The notes below the pieces were generated by a model. The model had not been told where the DNA came from. It saw only the letters and a program-made list of their open reading frames with translations, and did no database searches. Below, in pieces: positions 1-14,477 of a stretch of 64,000 nucleotides of DNA. A program made the translations under genes and the position numbers. The DNA is from Protula sp. h YS-2021 (taxonomy: Eukaryota; Annelida; Polychaeta; Sabellida; Serpulidae), in NCBI GenBank assembly GCA_949752745.1, contig OX457034.1, positions 8,850,278 through 8,914,277 of the forward strand, written 5' to 3'. Each line of letters opens with the position of its first letter. The stretch's first letter is position 1.

Positions 1-181
1 TAACAGAATGTTACTTCCGTACCTCTGTTGAAGCTCATAGTGAAGAGATCATTTTTCTCCCTCGTGTCAACGACTGCTAGAGCTCCACCCGACCCTTCAC
101 AGGCCACCAACGCCCCATTAAAATCCACTAGGTTGCTGAATCCTTTCCAGCAAAATCCATCAGATATTACGTCACACGTAG
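1..181 (-). CDS. Partial C-type lectin-like domain exon, runs off the window
   Basis: The minus strand is open from 233 to the window edge. Its translation carries a hydrophobic stretch (VIFVVLATC), then GFCWKGF, then ALVACEGSGG and ALAVVDTREKNDLF. The last part matches the first half of C-type lectin-like domains: an invariant Cys in the second helix, a GG-x-LA-x-[VI]-[DN]-[ST]-x-E-x-ND core, and an aromatic (F for the usual W) before the helix. Such domains in invertebrates are usually secreted, calcium-dependent glycan binders. The calcium/sugar-binding half (EPN/QPD and WND motifs) would lie outside the window. The 5' end is unsettled. No in-frame ATG precedes the domain; a splice acceptor (TTCTAG) ends at 182, so the exon may begin at 181. 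Alternatively an ATG near 225 in another frame would give a signal peptide if one frameshift is allowed. The family call is moderately sure; gene integrity is not. Confidence 0.5.
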
Positions 182-233
182 CTAGAACCACGAAAATCAC
201 CGATACATCAAGTTCAAACAAATCATAAATATG

Positions 234-996
<763 letters not shown>

Positions 997-2532
997 AAAA
1001 ATGTGCAAAATTCAAAGTGCAAATCTACTTATATCAATGAGATATTAGGTACGAGTTTCCTTATAAATTTGTATTGCTTTGCTGTTGATTTTTCCTATAC
1101 GTTTAAAATAGAGATTTTTGCTCTGGCAGGCTCTCTGATATGGAGCATCCCTGATGCTTGTGTTTGGGAGCAAGACCTCACTTCTGTTTTTGTCATTACT
1201 AGTTATTCGGTCACTTGAGCTTATTATTCCAAAGGGTTAGAAATTTAGTATTTATTATTTGTAATTGATTGTGATTTTAGGAATGTAATAAAAATGATGT
1301 CGCATGACACATTGGTTGGGAACGGTGATTTATAGGACTCTGAATCTGAAGTCACTCGGAGCTACGCTTCACCCACATCCGCTTTCGGCAGCAGACAGCC
1401 GCAAAAGCACGGTTTTGACTTGTATTTAATATTAATATTTAATATCTGACAGTAACAATTTTTAATATTCAGTTTCAAGATATCATTTCTTTCTATTTCA
1501 AGTTTTTCCTATTATGTTATAATTAAACGTACCTTAAGAAAGTACATCACGGAAAACATTCTATCTGAAAAGCAACTTTATTCAGTAAAGTTTTTAATAT
1601 TAAATATCGCACAAACTGTCAAATAAAGCTATTCTTCTTCTCTTTATCCTCCTTTTTTTCTTTTTTTAAGTTCTTAGTGATTCAAAATAAAGTTATTATT
1701 CTCTTTATCCTCCTTTTTTATTTTTTAGTTCTTAATGATTCAAAATTATTAAATTTATAATTTTAATTTTTTCCTTCTGATGATTTGCTTTGAAGAAATA
1801 CTTTTAGTTTTTATTACATATTGAATATTAGTCAACTGTATGCATATTTTCCAATAATAAAATGTATCTTTAACACATACATTTGAACTTGGTTGGGTCA
1901 GATGACGCGGAGACTGCAACTACCCAAGAAGGCCTATTATTGATTTATTGATTTATTTATTGATTCATTGTAAAAACAGAAATTGCTCAGTAAAACAGGT
2001 GTAATTGATTAATAACTTCTTGATGAATTTATGAAAAAATATGCACTGATTTTAGGCCAAAACCAATGCAGCAAAGACACCCAAAAATAAGATACCTAAT
2101 AGACATTAAAAGATCGTAAGTACGTTTGTGGCCCTAAGGTTTGTCAACCTAACGGCACTAGTTTGCTGAAATAATTGACGTGCATTTAGTGCAATTTGTA
2201 CTACTAGAATCAACCTAAGAAACTGCTTTGCAAACGAATACCATTAAACAAGCTTATTTTTGAAAATTTATAAAACGTTATTTTAGGATAAAAAGTCGGT
2301 GCTGCAACGCTAACGTTTTAGACACGACATTTTAGAAACAAAGCGAATCCTTTATGGTCAATACCGTCGGGAAGATAAAGAAACGGGACATATTCAACAG
2401 TTAAAGCAAAACATTACACATAAAATACTTTAAGAAACATGCAACAGCCAATAAAAAGTTCACTGAAAAAAGCTATGAGTCATCGTTTATTCAACCTAAT
2501 CAAAATTGTCAAAAAAGAAATGCAAACGATTA
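997..2532. other. Noncoding stretch with one local duplication
   Basis: AT-rich DNA without a supportable gene. A roughly 60-bp segment (CTTCTCTTTATCCTCC plus following T-rich DNA and TTCTTAGTGATTCAAAA) near 1632-1690 is repeated in tandem at about 1698-1747. Short ATTGATTTATTG repeats lie at 1938-1970. Confidence 0.5.
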
Positions 2533-3005
2533 GGTCAACAAACTCTTGCTATTCAGGGATGGACACACACACAAGTCATGGACACACATGGTAGCCATGT
2601 GGTACATGAGTGGCCGTCCTGGCGGGTCAACAATCTCTTGCTACCTAGGGATCTAATTGCTCTCATAAGTCATGGACACACATGGTAGCCATATGGTACG
2701 TGATTGGCCCTCCTGGCGGGTCAACAGTCTCTTGCTATTCAGGAATCTAATTGCTCTCACAAGTCATGGACACACTTGGTAGCCATATGGTACGTGATTG
2801 GCCATCCTGGCGGGTCAACAATCTCTTGCTATTCAGGGATCTATTTGCTCTCACAAGTCATGGACACACACCGGAGCCAATTGGTACGAGAGTGGTAATC
2901 CTAGTGGGTCAACAAACTCTTTATATACATGCACCTTATTGCTGTAAAATATCATGGACATGCATGGTAGCCATGCGGTACGTGAGCGGCTGCCTTAGCT
3001 CTCTT
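2533..3005. repeat. Minisatellite, ~94-bp unit, about 5 copies
   Basis: GGTCAACA starts successive copies at 2533, 2625, 2719, 2813 and 2907 (spacing 92, 94, 94, 94). Each copy contains CAAGTCATGGACACACA and TGGTAGCCATATGGTACGTG. Copies diverge towards the right end. Stop codons interrupt every frame, so this is not a coding repeat. Confidence 0.92.
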
Positions 3006-3913
3006 TGTATACATGTATTTTATTGGATGGAAAACCATTTCAAAGACTTTCATTTAGTCCTATTCCTAACCGTGTCAGTCTTCAAAACCGGAAATGTAGG
3101 GGATAGTTAGCGATATTCGCCATATCTATCACCTTCGCAGTTCAGAAACTGGGTTTTTTTCTATAACTGGGGAAAATTAAGCACATACTTTATAAATCAG
3201 AGGGATGTCTGAAGGCATCATCAGCAACATCTTCGTTTCAATCCTCAAATAAGTGAGAAATTTGTTTGTAAAGAAAGCGTGATAAAACAATTTCGCTGCC
3301 AGGAGCAATCGAGTGATTATCGTATTAGCTGACCTATTCGACACTATATGTCTAGAAGGAAACAATTGTACAATGAATTTATTTACGGAAAGTATTTACT
3401 TTTTAATGTAGTTGGCAAAACTGGTCTCTAATGCGCAAGTGTAAAGCAATACAGAAAAGTGCGAGAAAAGAAGAAGAACAAGAAGAAGAGGAGGAAGAAG
3501 ACTCATTTTTACTGGTAACATGCGTAAAGGAAAGTGACTTCATTAATGCTGACCTTGCACAAGGGCTAGTTAACCCCTCGAGAAAAAAATTAATGATAAC
3601 ATTGCATGCTTTTCGATTTAAATTTGAAAAAATGTCAGCTAATAGCTATTAGTGTGTTACGTGAGAATGAAGGATCTGCACTGTTTGAACTTTTTCTTAT
3701 TGACTTTGTGTACAGAAGACTCATTAATTATTTAGTCATTTAGTCATTTAGCATACGCAATTAAAAATTCTTTAAAGAGTTGATAGGGCCATTATTTTTA
3801 CCCGTAATATATAGTAGGATAAATTTATACGTTGAATAAAATTTCCGCATTATAAAAGTTCTCTGAATAGTGCATTACCGTCATTGCTCTCTTACAACTA
3901 TCCATAAAAGACA
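3006..3913. other. Noncoding, nothing recognised
   Basis: Contains a GAAGAAGAGGAG purine tract (3468-3500) and otherwise AT-rich DNA. No supportable gene. Confidence 0.45.
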
Positions 3914-4120
3914 AGAATGTTGGGACGACGTCGGATCGATATTGAAATCCGACATCTGACATCCCGTCTGATGTTTGGTGGAATGTTAGTCAGGACGACG
4001 CAGGATCGATGACGAAATCCGACATCTAACAAAAATGTCAGGACGACGTCGGATCGATGTCGACATCCGACATCTGACATCCCGGCAGATGTTTGGTGGA
4101 ATGTGAGTCACGACGTCATG
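3914..4120. repeat. GACGACGTCGGATCGAT repeat, related to the 50-kb element
   Basis: The motif GACGACGTCGGATCGAT recurs at 3924, 3994 and 4042 with a related CACGACGTC near 4110 (spacing 70, 48, about 68). Between copies lie CCGACATCTGACATCCCG and GATGTTTGGTGGAATGT. The motif is rich in ACGTCGG/CCGACGT as in the element at 50019-50621, so both are probably fragments of one dispersed family. Confidence 0.75.
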
Positions 4121-4585
4121 ACCCCATCAGTATGATGTCGGTTATTCATATTGGATTATGACGTTCATGTGCTTTCGTCCGGACGACAGACTGCGACGGA
4201 ATTTCTCCACTCTAGGAGTGGGCTGATGCTTGGTGCTCTGAACTATCGAATATAAAACACAACTTAACATTTTGTCTTCAGGGGAAACAGATCATCTGTA
4301 AATTGTCAAAATGATTCAGTCATTACTGTAAAAATATATGTTTCAAGCTACAAACTTATTTTAGCTTGTTTAACATGTCACCACTTTTGATAATTTTGAG
4401 TCACAAAATAGAGTTGAAATCGATTTTCTGGACACCAGTTCAGCATACATCTGTGCATTGGCGAATTACGTGTTTCCATCACATTTTGATGTCTGAAACA
4501 CCTAAATATGGAATCCTTAATATATTACATACGAGAAGACTAGAATTCAAAAATACGACATTACAGATGACGAGAATAAAAAACA

Positions 4586-4802
4586 TACTACATAAGAGAT
4601 GTCAAGGAGTGCACAATACTACATAAGAGATGTCAAGGAGTGCAAAATACTACATAAGAGATGTCAAGGAGTGCAAAATACTACATAAGAGATGTCAAGG
4701 AGTGCAAAATACTACATAAGAGATGTCAAGGAGTGCAAAATACTACATAAGAGATGTCAAGGAGTGCAAAATACTACATAAGAGATGTCAAGGAGTGCAA
4801 AA
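4586..4802. repeat. 31-bp tandem repeat, 7 near-identical copies
   Basis: TACTACATAAGAGATGTCAA begins copies at 4586, 4617, 4648, 4679, 4710, 4741 and 4772, a fixed 31-bp period with almost no divergence. Degenerate relatives (GACGAGAAT, GGCATGAGA) flank it from about 4545 to 4895, which shows an older, wider array with a recently re-expanded centre. Confidence 0.95.
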
Positions 4803-4910
4803 TATGGCATGAGAGACGACGAGAATTTAAAAAAAATACGGCATAAGATATATCGAGAATTTCAAAAAGCAGCATGACAGATGAAGAGAATTATATAAAT
4901 ACGACAAAAT

Positions 4911-6360
4911 TGTTCTAGCGGAGACCAAAAGACATTGGTCCGTTTCGTTTCTGTTGAATACCTCATATTCTCACATGGAGTTGAATTTAATATTTGCAGT
5001 TTCAAATCGTCACTTCAAATTTCTCGTCACATTTTGCGATTATTCATGGTATTTATTAATAGTATTCATTTAATGGATTTATTAATGTTTTTTATTTATG
5101 CTGAGTATTGATTGTTATTTATTTCTAGTATTTCAACTGATTTGTCGATGGCAATAAGACATTGCTAACTTCTTGCAAACATTGTTTGGAGTTTGTGTTT
5201 GTTTTGCAACTCAATCAGTTATGTTTTTCTTTATCTTCAACATAATTTTTTTATTCTATTCATTTATAGAGAATGACGTCATCAGCAATACCTTGGGTTG
5301 AATATTGTGTTTACAATTCTCATATTATGCATAACCTGTACTCACTCAAATATACTCAGACAAATTGATGATCAGGGATTGTTTTGTTTTTGTTTGAATA
5401 TTGGCAAAATGTATGGCTTTAGCTAGTTAAAATACGATAAAAAGGTATAAAATATCAAAAGATTGAACATATTTATTATTTTAGGTAATTAATGAATATC
5501 TCAAAACTGAGGTTGAGTTTTTTTACTTACTGGATCACTTCTGCCTTAGATATATTTACCAAGTTCTTCATCATGATAGCGGTACTTTCTGGTTCTTACA
5601 AGGTTCTTCATAAAAAAAAGAAACGAAAGCAAATCGTTGTATTTTCTGACAACTTTAGGTTAATATATAACAAGAACGTTCTGCTGTTAATTATACCTTA
5701 CAATCTCTTTATACCTATGTAATAATACAGTACTTATATGATATAACATAATACAACATATATAGGATGGCTTTTGAGGAGCTGAAACCTTACTGTAGAA
5801 AATGGTTTCGCGAACATAGATTACATTGACACCCAAACGTATGCTAGCATTTGCGTTAGCATCAGGATTAAAAGCCCTTGACAAGCAAATTATTATGTGG
5901 GCTGGCAGAGTCGTTTCTTATTAGGGGGAGCCAATTAACTTCCGGTATGTGACAGTTTGTAAAGTCACAGAACGGAAAAGCATCAAGGTAACCTTCATGA
6001 GTTATTGTATTCTTCTGAGCTTGCTTTCAGAACAGCAAGATTTAAAAGGATTTAAAAGGATTTGGCTTCGAAAGGTTTTCAGTGGGAGTTTAGTGTCACC
6101 ATGAGTTTAGTGTGCGCCTTGGAAAAATTAGAAAGCAGCACTTTATTTGTTTCTTTGTAAATCAAGCAAGATTTTAAGAATATTTTGTGCTTGTCTCTTA
6201 TAGACAATGGTTTGTGCTTGTCTCTTATGGTTTGCTAAAAAACGTTCTGTGTTTTATTGAAGTGTATTAATGTCATAAAAGGGTGTAATTATAAAGAGAC
6301 CGTTTTGTTGTTGCTCAAATAAAAATAAGAGAAATCTAGATGAAATAAGAAGATTCAAAC
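4911..6360. other. Upstream region of the GPCR gene
   Basis: AT-rich noncoding DNA. It includes a full TGACGTCA at 5274-5281 and two small direct duplications (TTTAAAAGGA near 6040-6060; GTGCTTGTCTCTTATAG/G near 6187-6232). No promoter, 5' UTR exon or start site can be placed with confidence. Confidence 0.4.
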
Positions 6361-6381
6361 TAGAAAAGGATATTGTATAAA

Positions 6382-8100
<1,719 letters not shown>

Positions 8101-8289
8101 ATGTACAGTATCCCCTGTTTTATACATACGGCAAAGTCCCGTATAAGAACCAGACCAGATGTGACGTCACTGCAGGAAGAACACTATTAACATTTATCTT
8201 ATATAACCTTTATCCCACGATAACACTACCACGGCTTTTTAGTTCTACTAGAGGAGAGGATTTGAGTATAGCGCGTATTACTACGTTCA

Positions 8290-9350
8290 AACATTATCAA
8301 ACAAATCCTCCGAAATGACAACGGCATCGATGGCATGTATCACCACGTCAAAATACTGCCAAAAAGATCTTCAGAAACGATCACGAGACATGTGGGGACA
8401 TCGATGGCATGTATCACCACGTTAAATGCTGTCAAAAAGATCTTAAGGAACGATCACGAGACATGTGGGGACATCGATATCATGTATCACCACGTCAAAA
8501 TACTGTCAAAAGGTTCTTTAGAAACGATCACGAGAAATGTGAAGACATCGATCGCTTGTATTGCTATGTCAAAAAAACTATAAAACAGATCTTCAGATAA
8601 TTACCAAAGAAAATGAGAGGACATCGATCGCTTGTATTACTACGTCAAAAAACTAAAAAAACAGATCTTCAGAAATTACCAAGGAAAATGGGAAGGCATC
8701 GAGATCACGCATTAAAAACGCTATAGATCAAATCTTCAGAAATTACCAAGGAAAATGAGAGGACATCGGGAGCACGTATTACCAAAACGCTATTAAGCAA
8801 ATCTTCAGAAGTTACCAAGGGAAATGTGAGGTCATCGAGAGCACGTATTACCAAAACGCTATAGAGCAAATCTTCAGAACTTACCAAGGGAAATGAGAGG
8901 GCACCGGGAGCACGTATTACCGAAACGCTACAGAGCAAATCTTTAGAAATTACCAAGGGAAATGTGAGGGCATCTAGAGCAGTATTACCAAAACGCTATA
9001 CAGCAAATCTTCAGAAATTACCAAGGGAAATAAGAGGGCATCTAGAGCAGTACTACCAATACGCTATGCAGCAAATCTTCAGAAATTACCGCAGGAAATA
9101 TGAGGACATCTATAGCAACTATCAAAACCTCAACACGCTAACAAAACAACCTTCAGAAATGTCCACAGGATGTACATCGATAGCATATATCACGGCGTTA
9201 AAACGATATCAAACGAAGGGAAGTATTACGATGTTAAAACGATATCAAACGAAAGGAAGTATTACGAGGCCAAAACGATATCAAACGAAAGCAAGTATTA
9301 CCACGCTCAAACAAATCTTCACCAATGCCCTCCGTAAATTTTTGTGACAG
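8290..9350. repeat. Decayed minisatellite, 67-76-bp unit, behind the GPCR
   Basis: The anchor CATCGA recurs at about 8326, 8400, 8473, 8547, 8623, 8698, 8765 and 8834, then continues less regularly. Units carry TATYACCACGTCAAAA, a T- or A-rich stretch and CAAATCTTCAGAAATTACC. The unit shortens from about 74 to about 68 bp along the array, so two sub-families are present. It starts about 190 bp past the GPCR stop and may lie in the 3' UTR. Confidence 0.88.
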
Positions 9351-9590
9351 AGTGTAAGAAAGCTTTAAAACCTCTGGGGTGACAGCATGCAGTTACTAAT
9401 AACAAATACATAGTACATCGATAGCAAGTATCAAACAAATCTTCACCAATGCTCTCCGTAAGTTTTTCTGACAGGGTGTAAGAAAGCTTTACAACCTCTG
9501 GGGTGACAGCATGCGGCTACTAATAACATATATATAGCACATCGATAGCAAGTAGTACCACGTTAAAACGCTATCAAACAAATCTTCGGA
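9340..9590. repeat. 124-bp tandem duplication
   Basis: Two copies of a segment with GTGTAAGAAAGCTTT (9352 and 9476), CCTCTGGGGTGACAGCATGC and TACATCGATAGCAAGTA. They carry the ATCGATAGCA anchor of the preceding array, so they are a higher-order copy of it. Confidence 0.85.
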
Positions 9591-11148
9591 AATGTCCACC
9601 GTACATTTTCCTTCAAATTGTCTTCAAATTACAATGCAACTTAGTTATATTAATATTATTGTCATGTTTTATACTCAGTTGTTTTCTCCACCTTCCATTA
9701 TGCTTATTTATGCATTTTATTACTTAATATGTAAAAAGGAGTATTGTTATAATAATTATTTTACGGTGTACAGTGTGAACATTATGTTAACGTTATTACT
9801 GTTAACACCTGATACTGATTACTGAGTAACATTCTTGAGTATGTTACAGTGATTACTATATGATAATTTTTAGTATCTGACACTGATTGCATTGAATAAA
9901 TTGATTACTATATGTCATGGTTCACGGCGTAAAATTGGTTGCTATACAACGTTTATGATGTGTCATATACAATGACTATTTATATATCATTGTTTTTAAT
10001 CAGTTTCTAAGGGCAATAATTTTAGATAACCATGCACCGTTGTCAGTTAAACAGGATTTTTTTCTTTAACTTTCATACTATTTTAAGTAAGAGTTTCTTT
10101 TATTTTGGTTTAATAACACTTGACAAGCCTTTGGCTTGCAAGAGTTATATGAATTTGTGCGAGCAGCCGTTCGTCCTTTTTTTCTTCTTGACAGTTTTTC
10201 CGATTTTTTGTGTCTTCTTCTTCTCTGACACTTTGGGCTCTAGGACTATGAAACTTGGGACTGATGAAGAGCTTGATCTGAACATGTGCATGTCGTTTTT
10301 TTAATTTTCGTCTTCGATTTCGTTTTCTTTGTTAAAACGCCATGTGAAAAGAGCGTATTTCCGCAAGTAAATGCAGGGCATCACAGAACACAGTTACTGA
10401 GCTTTGTGCGAGCTCTCACTGCGTAAATAGATAACACGGCGTATGCCTCCTCATTTAGACTTGGATTCTTACTGTAATTTGTGCTGTTTCGAGAAAATAT
10501 ACAAGGATGTTTAGGAAGCTTAGGAATCACCCACAAGGTATGCAATTTAGCATACAAAGGAAATGGAGGCAGAAGTTTGCATTGCGTAACTAATATGTCC
10601 CCTGAATCACTAAATTAGCGTCATAAGTGACTAATTTGGCCCCTCCAGTAACTAACACCATGCTTGCTATTGGCAGAATACCAGCCAAATTAAAGAAACA
10701 GTCCATGACTTTTAATTAAAAAATTATGGACGTCTTTTTACAATAAAAATCATTGGAGTGCCAAAGTTTGGCCTATCAAACAGCTTCCTATTTACCAGAC
10801 AAAACGGAAATTAATTTTCAAGAAAACTTATATGAACAGACATTGCTTGCTATACCCGTTGTCCTTAATTAGAATACAAACTGTGTGATTTGCACCCACA
10901 TGAAAAGCAAGCATATTCAAGCTGAACTTCTCATGTGTTATTTTTAAAAGTGTTTACGTTTGAGTGCGTATATATGGAGTGTAAATTTTAATCTCGTGTA
11001 TGTTTATTTTACGTTATTTATTTCAAAGTGTATCTTCAATATTGCATAGGTATTATCTCTCTTGCTTTTCGTTTCAATTTGTCCATTTAGCTGCAGTGGG
11101 CTGAACGCATTTACGAAGTAACTGACTAGAAAGCTTTTGAATTAAACT
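9591..11148. other. AT-rich noncoding; possible poly(A) signal
   Basis: Nothing coding recognised. AATAAA at 9895-9900 is the first such hexamer I see past the GPCR stop. It is a candidate poly(A) signal if the transcript reads through the minisatellite, which is speculative. Confidence 0.35.
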
Positions 11149-11159
11149 GTAGTAGTAGC

Positions 11160-11220
<61 letters not shown>

Positions 11221-11221
11221 C
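11149..11221. repeat. (AGT)n = (TAC)n tail of the LINE
   Basis: About 24 AGT units with one AGC. On the minus strand it directly follows GAAATAAAG at the LINE 3' end, so it is best explained as the element's tail rather than as an independent microsatellite. Confidence 0.85.
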
Positions 11222-12090
11222 TTTATTTCGATTTGCAACTATGACAGTTGAATTATATAAACTATATAAAAGAATAAATATTACTTAAATACAAGTCGTA
11301 TGAAATGTTCAGAGTTTCTTTTATAGTATTAATTTCTCTCAATTTCAGTTCTTTTAAAGTTGAAACAATCTTCAGCATTTAATATTGTCACTTGTAAGCG
11401 TTAGCTATTATAATATTTAAATTGGTTTCGTGTTCATTTAAGTTATTAAAGATTAAATAGTCCATATAGTACGAAAGAAATCTTGTATCTCTCGGTTTTC
11501 AGTCGGTAGAGGGAATCTTCTATTGTCTCTGGTATTGTGCATATTCTCTTTTCGTTGGGGGTAATGGTGACTGACCGTTGCGCTTATTCGTTATTTCTTC
11601 GAAAAACTTTTTGCATATATCACGTCACATCTGTTTAAGTGTTTTGCGCTTCAAGGAGCATACAGCATCTTCATAAGTAAGAGATGGAATGCAGATTTGT
11701 TGCCCACGCAGGGACCGCATACTCTGCTAAAGACCGAACTATAGAAGTACAGAGGTTCATAAGCTCTTTCTGGTGGGCTTTTGATCTTCTTAATTGATAA
11801 AGAAGAAGTAGTTTAATTGCTGCATTTTAACCAAGTGTACGACATGCTTGTCGAGTTTCAAGTTGTTCTGAATCGCTATGCCAACAAGTGCGATGCTATT
11901 TAATTTTTAATGGTCTCGCCATCAGTGTCGATAGGTGGTAGATAAGGCATGTTAAAGTTGAAGTTTATAAACATCTCCTTAGTTTCAATCGGGTTTGTTT
12001 TCATGTCGTTGTCTTTAGTCCATTGGCTCGTAATATCTAGAGATTGCTGTAGTTGGGAGTCGTGAGGAAATATAAATATAGTTTGTATTA
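11149..12090 (-). mobile_element. 5'-truncated LINE with degenerate reverse transcriptase
   Basis: Read on the minus strand, 12070 to about 11470 translates in pieces as the C-terminal part of a non-LTR reverse transcriptase. Recognisable blocks are SQLQQSLDITSQWTKDNDM, then KTNPIETKEMFINF, HLL/GIAIQNNLKLDKHV, AEYAVPAW, TYEDAVCSLKRKTLKQM and FPLPTENREIQDFF. This order (thumb, connecting region, C-terminal domain) is typical of CR1/Jockey-group elements. An in-frame stop follows TIKN, frameshifts occur after HLL and after the YFFFIN block, and about 20 codons are missing before TYEDA. The 3' UTR ends with GAAATAAAG followed by (TAC)n, a usual tail for such elements. The catalytic YxDD half is absent; the 12105 array begins just upstream. 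It is dead. Confidence 0.8.
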
Positions 12091-12104
12091 TGTGTGATAT
12101 ATGA

Positions 12105-12395
12105 AATTTGCACTTGTAAGAATGTTCAATGGCACTTGGCCGTGATGTGGATCACACGCAATAGTAAGAGTGCTCAGTGGCACTCGGGTGTGACGTTATC
12201 ATATCCACTTGTAAGAGTATTAAATGGCACTTGGCCGTGATGTGGATCACGAGTACTTGTGAGAGTGCTCAGTGGCACCCGAGTGTGATGTGTATATACC
12301 ACATCTACTTGTAAGAGAGCTCAATGGCACTCGGTGGTTTTGTGGATAACATGCACATGTAAGAATGCTCAGTGGGGCTTGGTCGTTATTGGTAA
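12105..12395. repeat. Minisatellite, ~45-55-bp unit, about 6 copies
   Basis: Units start with ACTTGTAAGAGTGCTCAGTG and continue GCACTTGGCCGTGATGTGGA. Two alternating variants (CACTTGGCCGTGATG and CACTCGGGTGTGATG) suggest a two-unit repeat. It begins where the LINE remnant stops. Confidence 0.88.
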
Positions 12396-13960
12396 CACTA
12401 CGGCTACAGAATTCGGCAACGTTCGTAATCATGTACTTAAAGTGTTTTTATACCTCCATAGTGGAAGAGACAATTATAAGCTATATACAAATTCTACACA
12501 CCAACCACACTATTTAAACCTATTTTATTTCTATATGAGACAGCATAGTAATAATGTAAGATATGTCAGTATTTCAGATGCAGATAAACGTTATCAAATG
12601 GAAATAGTGGTATTTTTGGGGACCATGTTACAAACAGATAAGCCTATTCCTTGCTCTTCAGTATCGAGAACGACATACTTCACAGTACTGAAAGTGGGTA
12701 CTTTGCACAATACTTAACAATGCAACTGAGAGTTAGAAATAACACAGAGAGGCGCAAAAACTATTTATTTTATAGCAGATTACACTTAAAAAGAAACAAT
12801 AATAAAATAAAAATAAAATCACGTCAACCTGCACAATGTTCGCACTTGCCGTGAAGGCTCCGCTTACTAGTAACTACAGGTTAGGGTGGGTTTTCGTCGG
12901 ATCAGTAAACCCGAACATATAACTTTATCGTTATCTTTCTCTGAGCATGATAAGCACAAGCATATCAGTAAATGAGATATCGCTTCAACAAATGGCTTGA
13001 TTCTAAATATATCCCTCCTTAAAATATGCTGGAAGTTATGCCATTTTTCAACAACTTTTAAAGATACTGGAATCTTTAAAAATACGAAAAGACGGAAATA
13101 TTTGCTGATTTATTTTTTAATAATGGTATGGTAAATTGATCTGTAAATCAACTTTTGTAAAACGATCGCTGACCGCGCGTGAAACTTGGTTGGCTTCGGC
13201 CTTATCGCACTATGCTGGAGCGTATTGGGGACAAACAGCCGAATTTTATATGATTTTCAATCATAAATGCTTTATCGTAAATCATGTTTTCATTTAAATT
13301 GTTTCATCTTTATGAAAAAATAATAACGTGAACAAGTAAGGCTTTTAAAGAAATCAAATTTGAAAGATTTCTGTGGTATTCAATGCCCGATATTTAACAA
13401 TATGTTTTAGATGCATCTACCACTGCGCAATTGATTTTATGTCTTTGCGTTGTTTATATTTCGTGAACGATTTATTTTATTTTATTCTTTCAGCTGCTTA
13501 GAAAAAAGTGTGTCAGTGCTTTGTGGCGTTATAGAACAGACATCTGTTCAAATTAAGCAAACATTTCCGTCTTTTCCATTTCTCGAAGATTTAAGTTTCA
13601 CAAACAATGAGTACATTGTGCCAGTAATACAAAAGTGCTTTGTGGAGTTACAGTGTACATAAAAAATCACTTTTGTGCAACAAACATAAAACACTTGGAT
13701 GGCTCTTCATGCGCCTAGCCATGCTGAGTTAAACAGGAAAAAGAAAAGGGAAAAAAAGCTTTTCAATAAAGATAAGAATGAAGGGGAAATGGTAAACATA
13801 ATTATGATGGGGAGTAAAGAAAGAAAAAATCTGTAATCTGTAATCTGTGTCCGGAGATAAAAAAAATGTGGAGTAAGATGTTTCTTTTGGTAACACCAAC
13901 AGAAGACATGTGACCCCATCTAGAGGTCATCTGTCGTCACTTTAGCTACCATCTTCTTAA
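12396..13960. other. Noncoding; holds one dispersed repeat copy
   Basis: No supportable gene. About 12824-12912 resembles the 80-bp inverted-end element at 31951-32030 (shared TCAACCT, GTTCGCACT, TACAGG, AGGGTG, TTTTCG and GGATCAG blocks), with an extra roughly 20 bp in the middle and no left arm. Confidence 0.5.
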
Positions 13961-14477
13961 AACAGACCTAATTCTGTCCGTACTGCCTGCTGTCCAGCGA
14001 TCTGTTCTAAAATAGGTAGGTGGGTAGGCCAGCAAGCAGTTAGGTAGGTAGGTATGTAGGTAAGGTAGGTAAGTAAGGTAGATAGGCAAATATTTTGGTC
14101 TTTTCGATTTTTCAAAAGATTCAAAGTTCTTTTAAAGTTGCTCAAAAAATCGAGATCTTTTACAACTCAACGTATGGTTAGAATAAATCCCGTTAGAATT
14201 ACGACCTCATGCGTACGCCATACACTTAAAATTAAAACGAAACAGATTTTTGATTTTTAAAATGTTCATTTTAATAATTCTTGATATGGCGTCTCAATTT
14301 CAACTGTTCAATTATTGTACACTTAGATGTCTAAAAATAACAGCAGTGATAATGCATTGCAACCTATGTTTTGTAAACAAGGTATTTGCTAATTAAGAGA
14401 ACGAAAGGTCAACATGTTGATACAAATATCAGGAGAATCAAATTCATAATACAGGGAATTAGTTAGCGTGTTAGTTA
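13959..14477. other. Short GTAG tract plus noncoding DNA
   Basis: A degenerate (GTAG)n tract lies at about 14010-14090. The remainder up to 14477 is AT-rich with no gene or repeat I can identify. Confidence 0.5.

Noticed and set aside
6373..6381. Alternative TTG start for the GPCR three codons upstream
   Set aside because: TTG is not a normal start in animals; ATG at 6382 follows an in-frame stop and is preferred.
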